A program made the translations under genes and the position numbers. A DNA stretch of 30,927 nt from Saccoglossus kowalevskii (Eukaryota; Hemichordata; Enteropneusta; Harrimaniidae): NCBI RefSeq assembly GCF_000003605.2, contig NW_003156233.1, forward strand, positions 195,959 through 226,885, read 5' to 3'. The notes beneath the pieces were generated by a model. It was given only the letters and a program-made list of their open reading frames with translations. It was not told the DNA's origin and searched no databases. This document shows positions 22,330-30,927 of the stretch, one piece after another; the stretch's first letter is position 1; every line of letters starts with the position of its first letter.

Positions 22330-23470
22330 TTTTGCTTATTTGCATAAATTCAAAATGGCCGACACCGTGACTGTAAAGAAAACAACATTATTTTGTGCCT
22401 CCTATGGTATATAACGAAATGTATTATCATCCTCGTTAAATTATATGTAAATCAGAAATGTCTTCACAATATTAGGATTCATGTCAGTATTACTTTTTAT
22501 CCCATGCCACCATGTAAAATGTTGAGATATGAGTAAGCTCACCATAAAAACAAGGATAACAATTTTTCATGACATTTCGAACTCTTGTGTCTAGTAAAAT
22601 GAGATAAAATCTTCAATTCGGTTCAGAACTTCTTCATAATATTAATTAACGACACATATTGTTTACCCAGGAGCTTCTACTATGGTATTGTCGAATTTGC
22701 ATTAATCCAAGATGGCGGCCGTCCGTTTGAAACTGTTCGGAATCTGTTATATTATTGGGAATATCATAAGCTTCCAGAGTATTAATGTATTTCTCATCGA
22801 ATTTGTTGTTTTTATATTATGACATGTAATCACATTTTATCCACAATTTTGTATTTAAAAAAATTATTTAAAATGCAGCAAACTATGTACCCAAGAACCT
22901 TTGTGGTAGTGATGAGACAAATAATACAAGAAGATAATGATGAAGTGTGATCGTGGCTACACTATTGTATGTCACAAAGTTGTACAACGACGACACAACG
23001 ATATTATTATTATTACCACATCATATCTAGAAGGTGTGGCCCATAAAGATCGTAGCAGCCATCTTGGCCGCCATCTTTAATCTTTAATTTTTCCTATCTT
23101 GCAGTTTGTCAATCATCTATCAGAAATATTTGGTAGACCATAAATTTGGGTCATGTGGTCTGTTTCTGTACTATATCAAGATATGCAGCAATGTCCATTA
23201 TTCAGTTCAAGTGCATGCCCAAGGCCATTCAAGATGGCCGTCGTCATTTCAAATTGATAGCAATTAAGGAGTTGACATATTCAAATGAGTGCAAACATGT
23301 TTGGTCGTTTTGTGTAATTTGCATAAATTCCAAATCGTCGCCATTCTATATCACCCACATCTTCCCCAAACCGATATAATGAAATTACACTTGAAACCAT
23401 TTAAAATTCACCTGTAATTTGATATACTACTATAAAGTGGGCCGATAAAACACACAATGGCGGCAATTTT
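22330..23470. repeat. Degenerate repeat block rich in AANATGGC motifs
   Basis: A sentence-like unit recurs about every 300-350 bases. TTTGCATAAATTCAAAATGG at 22340, TTTGCATTAATCCAAGATGG at 22696 and TTTGCATAAATTCCAAATCG at about 23318 are aligned versions. The phrase ACCCAGGAGCTTCTACTATG near 22665 reappears as ACCCAAGAACCTTTGTGGTA near 22890. CCATCTTGGCCGCCATCTT at about 23060 is the inverse orientation. No reading frame is kept between units. The open frame 23146-23379 is inside this repeat and is not a gene. Confidence 0.5.
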
Positions 23471-23915
23471 TAATTTACGAAAATTGCACGAAATGCAAAC
23501 ATCATAATATACCTTTCTGTATTTTTCTTCATTGTCTCAAGAATAAAGCTAAGATAACAACGAATACAATACAACTCAATTGCAGATTTCCCTGAAATGT
23601 TGAGAATAGTGTTACAGAGAGTTAATTAAACACAAGGTACGTTATTTTCGTAATGTTATTTTTTTTCGATGAATGTTTGAAAGCTCATTCAGAATTTATA
23701 TTTTCATCATAATTCACGACGAAAGAAATCACTTTATTTTGAGTTGTATGTGACAGCAAATTGTTGAACGTAATGGAGGGTTTATGACCCTTCTATATGA
23801 AAATTGACACATAATAAAATTTCAGCGCATCATAAACAGTCTAAAACCGTACTTTGATGATTAAATCATAGACACATCCCTTGAGTGTTGGCGACGCGAG
23901 ACGCTTCGAAATGGT

Positions 23916-23929
23916 GTTACCATGGTTAC
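23916..23929. promoter_or_regulatory. RFX X-box-like site
   Basis: GTTACCATGGTTAC matches GTNRCCNNRGYAAC at 13 of 14 positions. No gene is recognised nearby. Confidence 0.25.
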
Positions 23930-25617
23930 CTATTTTACAAGGATGTAGAATTTATCCGATGTAATTTTACCCAGACTTTGTACCCTCTGGCTTTGCTAGG
24001 TCATGATATACTATATATGTATTCATGTCGTTACTGACATGAACGATGTAACGATCGCTCGCTGAACGCTTACTTAAACAGACCATTGTGCAAGACAGCT
24101 AATGGCGGGTATCGAATATACCGTGCAGATGATTACTCGACAATCACGATAATAAGCGCACCAATCATATAATGCCATTGCTTCCAGGTATATGCACAAT
24201 AAGGCGGGGGCGTACATTTACACTTACTTTCAACGTAAAGTTTCTTAGCGTATTTAAAAAAAAAAACACTTATACTTAGAAATATGTAATCCTGATATTG
24301 ATATTTGAAATTTTCTGTAAAATTGAATATCAGTCAAACTTTCCACCCGGCTTCTGCTTATACACCTCTATTGTATATGTTTTATGGGGGAGAGGGAGGG
24401 GGTATTGCTCAATGCTTAGGACAATAATTCTGTTATTTTACTTTTGAGCGTTTGTAATCGAAATTTACGCACCACGTACAGATTGTGTTTGCTACTCTTC
24501 CAGCGTCGTACGTGCGTCCACGCATCGCGTTGTTATTAAAGCCGACCACCTATCGGTCGGTACGTAACGAGCGGCAACATTCATTTCACCACTCACCGGG
24601 CAGACTCGCAGGTGCTCTATTATAGTCATTAACCTGGCATGAACGGATTACTGATGTCAAAACAAACTAACAAATTGATCTAAGTTTCAGCTAGCGGAAG
24701 ACGAACAGAATAATAATGCGTTGTACCATGGTATTTAGAATTGATTCAAAGAAGGAAAACAGCTGGGGTTATTCTCACCGGGAAGGTCAGACAACTGCTA
24801 GTCAACTTTGATATCCTTACGCTAAAATATGACTGCTGGCCGCGTCTCAAACGTGACCGGCTTCTTTTTTGTTATATTACCGTGTTGTTACATCATACTG
24901 TTTTTTTTTTATTCTTGTATTTCATTGATCTTTAAATTCTTTGTAAATGATTTAGATGACGTCGTTATTGTAAATGCGCAGTGTCATGATACCGTCCTTG
25001 TCCAACATGGCTTCAGGGTCCTGTTTTGACATATCCAACTAAACGAGATAACTGATTGGGAAAACAAACATTGTATATCGATTTCACAGAAGTAAATGCT
25101 AGCTTCGTAAAAAACAACAGGTAATTCGAAAACACATTTGAATCAATATTTGTTCGAAGGTTCCAGTTTTCGGAAACATTTCATATGTTCAGCGTAAAAT
25201 GTAAATTGATTTATTATATGAAATACAAGACGTAATTACATGTAATAGTTCACGTTGATCCGCAGCGCCAGGATCCAACATAACCTCGGCCAAGCTTTAC
25301 ATGTATTAAGTGTAGGAAATTCAATTTAGTATATACAAAGAACCATTTTTTTGAAAGGCAATGTAAGTAGGTGCTTGATTCAGTTTTAACATTAGGTATC
25401 GAGTGAAATTGAAGCGCCACTGTGTTGTAAACTGGCTAGACGTCTTGTCCAAGTTGTTTTCACTGAAGAAAAGATATGTCAAAGCACCATTTTACTTTGA
25501 ATAGGCTTATGTTTTATGAATGTTATGTTGATGAGATGTTGTACACAATTACAGTTTTTTGGTAGTTAATTTTATTAGCCTGAGGTCTACTAAATTACTA
25601 AATGCACCTTTTCTATG
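23930..25617. other. Non-coding spacer
   Basis: No exon recognised. A G-rich run GGGGGAGAGGGAGGGGG lies at 24386-24402. A short hairpin CCGACC(7)GGTCGG lies near 24542. The overlapping plus-strand frames 24741-24935 and 25029 are low-complexity Phe/Leu/Ile runs caused by T-rich DNA. Confidence 0.4.
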
Positions 25618-25621
25618 AATT

Positions 25622-25635
25622 GCGCCCTCTAGTGA
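25622..25635 (-). promoter_or_regulatory. CTCF-like core motif, minus strand
   Basis: The reverse complement reads TCACTAGAGGGCGC and matches CCASYAGRKGGCRS at 13 of 14 positions. It forms the outer end of the left arm of the inverted repeat. Confidence 0.35.
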
Positions 25636-25853
25636 CCAAGTGCTTCTATGACGTAGATGAGTGACATGAAAGCCGTTCAAAGCGTCGGTATCTTTTTGAT
25701 CTGTAGTCGCCCTTCAATAAAGTTCATGTTTTCGAGAGATTTTACTGTATTCTAGAAGTCGGGCGACTGCGACTACACAACCAAACACATTTATCGATTT
25801 TTAACGATAATACTTCATCCACATAGGTTATTTTGACGTCATAGATTTGCCCA

Positions 25854-25867
25854 CCAACAGGGGGCGC
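25854..25867 (+). promoter_or_regulatory. CTCF-like core motif, plus strand
   Basis: CCAACAGGGGGCGC matches CCASYAGRKGGCRS at 13 of 14 positions and forms the outer end of the right arm. It is oriented away from the motif at 25622 (divergent pair, about 230 bp apart). Confidence 0.35.
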
Positions 25868-25870
25868 AAT

Positions 25871-26991
25871 CGATAGGGCACGTATGTTATTATGCGCGGG
25901 TAGAGAATTAAACGTATTGTATTTCAATTTTAAAGACAATAAATTAAAGAAAAACAATTAAACCTGGCCCAGGATAGTGAGTTAATAATTTCGAAAGCTA
26001 GGACGATGAATTTAAATGTTACAGTGTAAATTAGCATATGCCGACAGTGAAAACGTTTCGTCGTTCCATCATTTTTTTCCGGCAAGTCTTCTATACACTC
26101 CTGAAATTTTATGTATAATTGTCAACTCACAGCAGAACAAAGCTCCAAACAAAATAATACAAAATAAAATAAGTTTCGTATCTATTTCACATGTCAAAGG
26201 TCACATGTATGACAACACACTTTGGAAATAATTCAGGATCATCACAGTAGCCAAACAGACGCGTGTTTTGATTGACAAGATGCTCCCAAACCGTCACTTG
26301 AGTTTATAAATATACTATACGCACACTAATGCGACTCTTTATTTTGTCACGTACTCGGGGATCGATGTTTACACACAATCAAGCAAACATGTGAACAAAC
26401 TCATCTTTCTGTTATGAAAAATTTGATAATTAACATGCTGTCTATTGTGATGATGGTGACTTTGAATAAGGAGTGTTGAGTTTTCATTTTTGTTTTCAAT
26501 CATAATATGCTATTCAATTTACTTTCATTTTATAGAAAAATAAAAGCAATTACATTTACAAAAGACGAAAGAAACACAAAAATTGAACTACCTTTTAAAA
26601 AATTACACGTCTTTTGTGGGAATGTAAAAAAATAGAATATTTATATTGATCGTAACTAAAACGTTACATGCATTGCGATGCAATGTACTCAATAGTTGAT
26701 GTACAATGCAAGGTATGTGCACCTTTATAAGGTAGAAATAATTGGTTGGAATTTGTTCAGTAAGTATCTCTTTGGTACACTGTTTATAATTGCCATTAGT
26801 CCGTGCAATCTACAATGTACAGAAGGAAATAAACTGTTTTACACACACAAATCAATACACATTCTAACAATTTTATAGATTACTAGTATTATTATATTGT
26901 TACTAAAATTACTTAATAACTATATTCACAATTGTCTGCGTCATTATTACGAAAACAGCCCGGAATATCGCATTATATTAAAACGGAAAGC
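25871..26991. other. Non-coding spacer
   Basis: AT-rich with no exon recognised. A small hairpin CATTGC-GAT-GCAATG occurs near 26670. The open frames 26016-26231 and 26696-26878 have no domain. Confidence 0.4.
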
Positions 26992-27132
26992 TTAAAAGCG
27001 GCGGAGTCGTCACCTGCGCATGCGTCAGATGGCCATAGCGTGTCATTGTTTACAAACAAGCGTCTACCCATGAGCCTTTGCGCTTCTGACTCAATTCCCG
27101 CGCGTGCGCAGGTGACGACCCTCCCGCTTTAA
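26992..27132 (+). repeat. TTAA-flanked MITE, family B, copy 2
   Basis: A 141-bp element bounded by TTAA at 26992-26995 and 27129-27132. The left end is TTAAAAGCGGCGGAGTCGTC. The inverted right end is TTAAAGCGGGAGGGTCGTC, followed in both by ACCTGCGCA, so the terminal repeats make up nearly half of the element. It is the inverse of the truncated copy at 13840. The open frame 26932-27132 and the one at 13794-14000 share a peptide core (SSPAHASDGH, VSLFT, KRLPMSLC) only because they are translations of this repeat. Confidence 0.85.
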
Positions 27133-27371
27133 TGGAGAAATCAAATTTAAAGCGCTCGTTAAAATACAACGTCTTTATGACGTTGGAAATTAATCATTGA
27201 ACACACAATCAAACGAAGAGACGAAATTGTCGCCAACATTCAGGTGTACTGAAAAGAGTTGAAAATTGAACGTTTTATACATATTTCCCACAAATTGCAC
27301 AAATTCAGATCATCGATCATTTCATATAATAGTCACGTGACTCCAATAAAGCTTTATGAATGACAGCTTGG
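27133..27371. other. Short non-coding spacer
   Basis: Nothing recognisable lies between the MITE and the tandem array. Confidence 0.4.
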
Positions 27372-28079
27372 CAATATAGCAATATAATCAGACATGCAAT
27401 GATTTGAATAGTTTTCTATCAAGTTCGAAATAATAATACTATTACCATTTCTTACCTAAATTCTTCTAATATTTTCTTTTGTTAACAATTGACTGTTCAA
27501 TTTCATTGTGGGTAGATATTATTTCCGTTAAAGATAAACGCGACTATTGACACAACAAACCTGAAATAGTTCTAAATTCTTCCCAGTTACTGACTATTTG
27601 AAAACCCATCAATATTGCAATATAATCAGACATAGAATAATTTGAATTATTTTTCCATCAAGTTCGAAATAATAATACTATTACCATACTTATCTAAATT
27701 ATTCTAATATTTTCTTTTGTTAGCAATTGACTGTTCAATTTCATTGTGGGTAGATATTATTTCCGTTAAAGATAAACGCCACTATTGACACAACAAATCT
27801 GAAATAGTTCTAAATTCTTCCCAGTTACTGACTATTTGAAAACCCATCAATATTGCAATATAATCAGACATAGAATAATTTGAATTATTTTTCCATCAAG
27901 TTCGAAATAATAATACTATTACCATACTTATCTAAATTATTCTAATATTTTCTTTGCTTAACAACTGACTGTTCAATTTCATTGTGGCTAGATATTATTT
28001 TTGTTAAGGATGAACGTAACTAAAATCTCCTGAAATAGTCCTAAATTCTTCCCAGTTACTAACTATTTGAAAAACCGGC
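27372..28079. repeat. Tandem array, three copies of a 238-bp unit
   Basis: Units start at 27372, 27610 and 27848 (CAATATWGCAATATAATC). Each contains CAAGTTCGAAATAATAATAC, then TTCAATTTCATTGTGG, then TCTTCCCAGTTACT. Spacing is exactly 238 bp twice; the third copy is a few bases shorter because of a deletion near 28015. The first half of copy 1 and the second half of copy 3 are the most diverged. The inner halves are almost identical, as expected after unequal crossing-over. The units are non-coding. Confidence 0.93.
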
Positions 28080-28439
28080 AAAAAAAACTTACCAAATTAG
28101 TTTTTGAATTATGAACCTCGGTTGCATGTATTTTGACAAATCTTCAATTCAAAAATGGCCGCCATAATAGGGCTTGTGCTATTGAAAATCTCATTTATTT
28201 GATAGAACCTTTGACTTTGACTGTAGTAGCGCATATCCATAAGTTTGGCTGGTTTATATTGCCCTCCCCCATCAGTCTTAACGACCCTCGTTATTTATTG
28301 TACAACGACAATAGTTTCGTCAACATTAGTCATATTGTACGATATATTTCCCGTACAGTATAACATCTACTGTTCTCACAAAAGAAATCAGTTCATCGGC
28401 GCAAAACAGTAAAGCACAACTGAAAGCACCAATGTACAG
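28080..28439. other. Non-coding spacer
   Basis: Contains AAAAATGGCCGCC at 28151, another member of the YY1-like motif class. The plus-strand frame 28133-28363 has no recognisable domain. Confidence 0.4.
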
Positions 28440-29340
28440 TATGTTCATATTTATTTAAAAAAAAGTCACTGTCAATGACACAGTCCCCGTTCTCTGTCAG
28501 TTATAAAGAATACAAAAATGTACATATACTATAATTAAATTAGTGGGGAATATTTAGCTTGTGAAAAATATGGCGTACTTCAAATGACCCCTACCAGACT
28601 GTATTCAGTCAAACCTCTTATTTTCGTCCAAAATTGTATAACCCAAATATAAACCAGTTGGACATTTTGAATGAAATAACCAAAGAAAACACCATGTGTC
28701 TTGTTCATATCAAAATCAGTTGAAGCAATGATGTCTGGGAAATGGTTATGCACACGTGAAAATAAAAGCAAAATGGCCGCTTGGTAGATCAGTTTGAATC
28801 AACTCACAAAACACAGTCACGTGCATCTGTTGACAGTTCAAACAGTCCCTCTATAGAGAAACTGTGGTTCAAATGAAGAAAACTGATAAAAAAGGTTTAT
28901 TGACTTTTTGGCCTTTTTAACAAAAATAGTTGCCAGTCGCTAAATTTCATCAAGATCCAAAAATAACTGAGATCACATTCAACACATCACGTCTTGCTTT
29001 TGTATCAAATCTGCCAAATCTGTAAAAAAAAAAAATCCGAGAAACTAAAATGGCAGCCAGTAGGCAACTTTTAACCCAAACAAAATGACGTGCACCACAC
29101 TGAGTGATGTCAATGCCAAGTTCGAATGAAATTGATCAATGTATACCCGAGAAATGGTTGGCCACATGTTCAAATGTGTGTGTCAACCAAATCGAAAAAC
29201 AAAACAAAAACATTGATGTGCACAATATTCGATTATGACTTTTCTTTGTACATGTACAAACTTTGAACAAAATCGGTTCAGGCATGTCCGAGATATGACG
29301 ATGAACGGACGGACGGACGCACGGACGGACGGGACCCAAA
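28440..29340. repeat. Degenerate interspersed repeat ending in a GGAC minisatellite
   Basis: A phrase of the form CAAAATCGGTTCA, then ATGTCCGAGATATG recurs in blurred form near 28711, 28947, 29127 and 29266, interleaved with AAAATGGC motifs at 28770 and 29047. The block ends in the GGAC minisatellite. This layout is familiar from interspersed repeats in many marine invertebrates. Minus-strand open frames here (29136-29339, 29278-29466) give Val-Arg-Pro-Ser repeats from the GGAC units and are not genes. Confidence 0.5.
29306..29335. repeat. GGAC minisatellite
   Basis: CGGACGGACGGACGCACGG, then ACGGACGGGAC: about seven four-base units with one variant (GCAC) and a slip at the end. Confidence 0.92.
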
Positions 29341-29360
29341 ACAGAGTTTAACTTGTCGTT

Positions 29361-29476
29361 GTCCTTTGTTATATAATATAATTCCCTTTATCGTAGTTTT
29401 TTTCAATATGAATATACATGTACATCTACCAAAAACCTGTGATTGATGTAAATATCTTACAAACACATTGGTGCCA
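29361..29476 (+). repeat. Direct repeat, copy 1
   Basis: Shares TTTGTTATATAATATAATTC near its start and GATGTAAATATCTTACAAA and CATTGGTGCC at its end with the copy at 30353-30521. It lacks about 55 bases found in the middle of that copy. The two flank the LTR-like promoter block. Confidence 0.85.
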
Positions 29477-29532
29477 AGGTAGATATTATTCAGTCTATGT
29501 CACATCACATATCGGAAGTAGAAAATCTGTTC

Positions 29533-29545
29533 GGGGGGGGGGGGG
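29533..29545. repeat. Poly-G run (G13)
   Basis: Thirteen consecutive G residues. The Gly-rich stretch of the plus-strand open frame 29418-29690 comes from this run and the next. Confidence 0.92.
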
Positions 29546-29633
29546 AATTCATATTTGGAGCAGTATAACTACACACATTGGAGACATAAAATTAACACAT
29601 CTCTGTGTGAGGTGTATAATACAGGCAGATAAT

Positions 29634-29644
29634 GGGGGGGGGGG
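29634..29644. repeat. Poly-G run (G11)
   Basis: Eleven consecutive G residues about 90 bases after the G13 run. Two such runs so close together mark an unstable stretch. Confidence 0.92.
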
Positions 29645-29975
29645 TCAGCAAATTTGCATGCAAGAGGAAATAATTTATGGCTCATATTGAGGGGTGAATA
29701 ACTGTCACACGCAACGTAATATTACCGTAATTGGTATAGTACAGGTGTGATGGTTCAAATACCAAAATGGCAGCAGTAACAAAAAGACTTCCCTGGCGGC
29801 GATGATAAAATACGAACACGGAGCCAACAGATGAGGTTTCAACTGGTACTGGTATTATTATACTCTGCAAACACCAAGTACAATAACGCGGTAAAACTCC
29901 ACTACTCCAATAACTAGAAACTCCAATACAATTCAACGAGATCTCCGATCTGATCTCAGTGCTGAACAACTCCCC

Positions 29976-29983
29976 TATATATA
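29976..29983 (-). promoter_or_regulatory. TATA box (minus strand)
   Basis: On the minus strand it reads GGGTATATATAGGGGA. The start of transcription would be near 29950. A second TATA-like CTATAAATAG lies at 29994-30003. The heat-shock elements lie about 65-190 bp upstream in this direction. Confidence 0.4.
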
Positions 29984-30048
29984 CCCACACTGTCTATAAA
30001 TAGACCATTACATCAGCATACATAATGAGTCTGGAATTTACTATAAAT

Positions 30049-30061
30049 TTCCAGAATGTTC
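30049..30061. promoter_or_regulatory. Heat-shock element 1
   Basis: TTCCAGAATGTTC is three perfect alternating units (TTCnnGAAnnTTC), the binding site for an HSF trimer. Confidence 0.6.
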
Positions 30062-30121
30062 CATCACCTTCTATTGCCTCCTACAGTGTTCTATTACCTA
30101 TTCAACCAGTTTCTAAACAAA

Positions 30122-30134
30122 ATCTAGAATATTC
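30122..30134. promoter_or_regulatory. Heat-shock element 2 (one imperfect unit)
   Basis: ATCTAGAATATTC has two perfect units and one with a single mismatch (ATC for TTC). Confidence 0.5.
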
Positions 30135-30152
30135 TACACAGACACAGTACGG

Positions 30153-30165
30153 TTCTAGAACATTC
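30153..30165. promoter_or_regulatory. Heat-shock element 3
   Basis: TTCTAGAACATTC is three perfect units, 31 bases from the start of element 2, that is, about three helical turns. Confidence 0.6.
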
Positions 30166-30352
30166 TCAGTGACACGGGAGTAGTAAATAAGTCGTATGCG
30201 ACAATAACTCTTTGAGAGAAGAAGGGTTAACTTAGGGAAAAAAATCGAGAACAGACTATTTTATATGTTTCTCTCCATTAAAAGGTCTGGACTACAGTGT
30301 GAATGACATTTTAGTATACTTTTTAAAAACATAGTTGAACTCTGGTGACCTT

Positions 30353-30521
30353 GCCCTTTGTTATATAATATAATTCCTCTTATCATAGTTTGTTTCAATA
30401 TAAATATGCATTGTCATAATTAATTTTGAATACAAACAAGTTTTGGGGTTGAACCAACAGTGGGGAATCAGTCTACCGAATGTCCTTAAAAGATGTAAAT
30501 ATCTTACAAAAACATTGGTGC
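30353..30521 (+). repeat. Direct repeat, copy 2
   Basis: The fuller version of the repeat at 29361-29476, about 1 kb downstream in the same orientation. Its middle carries sequence around TTTTGGGGTTGAACC that the first copy lacks. Confidence 0.85.
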
Positions 30522-30927
30522 CTTATTTGTTTAATTATTTTAAGGGACATAATTTCCAGCTTTCTTCAAAGTAATTCAGATATTTTAGTATAAAAACAAA
30601 TGTCTCATTGAAAAAAAAGTGCTGCATTTAGATGTGAATAGATTCATAAAACATGCAAGATAACAGAAAATTTTAGCTGGCTTTAGTCTAAGTATTTTGA
30701 ACAGGTGTCTGTCAAAAATTAATGATTCACTGAGACAAATATGAACTGCCTCATTGTGTGACTACTGTATTATATGAAAAGTAAAAAAAACACCCTTTAT
30801 GAATAGCTATCATGTTGCAAGCTCTGCTTTGTATGCAAATCAACTTAAATAGTTAGTTGGTGTCCAGTGGAGGGAGAATTCAACAGTACTGGTACCTCCT
30901 GAGAATCTACATCTTCAAACACTGCAA
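30522..30927. other. Non-coding right edge
   Basis: AT-rich, with no gene or strong motif recognised. AAGGGACATAATTTCC near 30542 resembles phrases common in interspersed repeats of marine invertebrates. Confidence 0.4.

Larger units (their letters stand above)
25618..25870. repeat. Inverted repeat (foldback/MITE-like) with CTCF-like ends
   Basis: The left arm starts ATTGCGCCCTCTAGTGACC, then TTCTATGACGT, then TGTAGTCGCCC. The right arm, reverse-complemented, starts ATTGCGCCCCCTGTTGG, then ATCTATGACGT, then TGTAGTCGCAGTCGCCC. The same three landmarks occur in the same order, facing each other around a centre near 25735. The element is about 250 bp with no coding. No clear target-site duplication is visible. 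The open frame 25742-25957 spans the right arm and is not a gene. Confidence 0.65.
29680..30180 (-). mobile_element. LTR-like or promoter-bearing block (minus strand)
   Basis: Read on the minus strand, this has three heat-shock elements, then TATATATAGGGG, then a leader resembling the R/U5 part of retrotransposon LTRs (GTTGTTCAGCACTGAGATC, CTCGTTGAATTG). No gag, pol or other coding sequence is attached in the window, so at most it is a solo LTR or a fragment. Clear TG...CA ends and a target-site duplication were not found. A 102-codon minus-strand frame (29682-29990) begins just downstream of the TATA box but resembles no known protein. An alternative is a cellular promoter whose coding exons were not recognised. 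Confidence 0.35.

Noticed and set aside
27372-28079. Regular spacing reminiscent of a CRISPR array
   Set aside because: Whole 238-bp units repeat with no short-repeat/unique-spacer alternation, and the genome is eukaryotic.
29278-29466. Open frames with Val-Arg-Pro-Ser repeats
   Set aside because: They are translations of the GGAC minisatellite.
29418-29690. 90-codon plus-strand frame with two Gly-rich runs
   Set aside because: The glycines come from the G13 and G11 homopolymers and the rest overlaps a direct repeat.
29748-29762. GGTTCAAATACC resembling a tRNA-type B box (possible tRNA or SINE head)
   Set aside because: No convincing A box or cloverleaf upstream and no acceptor-stem pairing could be found.
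29682-29990. 102-codon minus-strand frame just downstream of the TATA box
   Set aside because: No domain recognised, and the region reads as an LTR-like leader; kept only as a remark under the promoter block.

Overview
The window looks like nuclear DNA from an animal, most likely a marine invertebrate. It is strongly AT-rich, gene-sparse, and full of short non-autonomous transposons and degenerate repeats. It has spliced coding exons with GT-AG borders and no bacterial-style operons, ribosome-binding sites or long ORFs. The species cannot be fixed from the sequence. A Spec3/Stum-family gene, AGGGCGC-ended inverted repeats, a GGAC minisatellite and many AANATGGC motifs would fit a hemichordate, echinoderm, lancelet or lophotrochozoan.

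One gene can be reconstructed with confidence. It is a three-exon, plus-strand Spec3/Stum-family gene (coding exons 10713-10878, 13399-13581 and 15269-15399) encoding a 159-residue, two-hydrophobic-segment, Cys-rich membrane protein. Both introns are phase 1 and have consensus borders. The gene was found by joining PGLG at the end of exon 1 to TAVAGFSVFCC at the start of exon 2. A poly(A) signal lies at 16142. A perfect RFX X-box lies at 15998-16011, which is notable because sea-urchin Spec3 is a ciliary ectoderm protein.

Layout: 1-2082 holds two copies of a TTAA-flanked MITE (family C) in opposite orientation. 2083-10712 is non-coding, with scattered motifs (poly-C, X-box-like, CTCF-like, a 20-bp palindrome). 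10713-16147 is the Spec3/Stum gene, invaded by four TTAA elements (C3 and A1 in intron 1, B1 in intron 2, A2 exactly at the stop codon). 16148-20290 is non-coding, with an ATTT-rich repeat and a C-rich island. 20291-21744 holds short, broken or unassigned open frames. 22330-23470 is a degenerate repeat dense in YY1-like motifs. 25618-25870 is an inverted repeat with CTCF-like ends. 26992-27132 is a short family B MITE. 27372-28079 is a three-copy 238-bp tandem array. 28440-30521 is a composite of degenerate repeats, a GGAC minisatellite, G-runs, a direct repeat, and an LTR-like minus-strand promoter with heat-shock elements.

The most interesting points are: the MITE whose TTAA target site contains the Spec3 stop codon; the heat-shock-element cluster upstream of a TATA box in an LTR-like block; the CTCF-like ends of the 25.6-25.9 kb inverted repeat; and three MITE families with different sequences but the same TTAA/AG ends and GCGCATGCGC-type cores. 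No previously undescribed system could be demonstrated.
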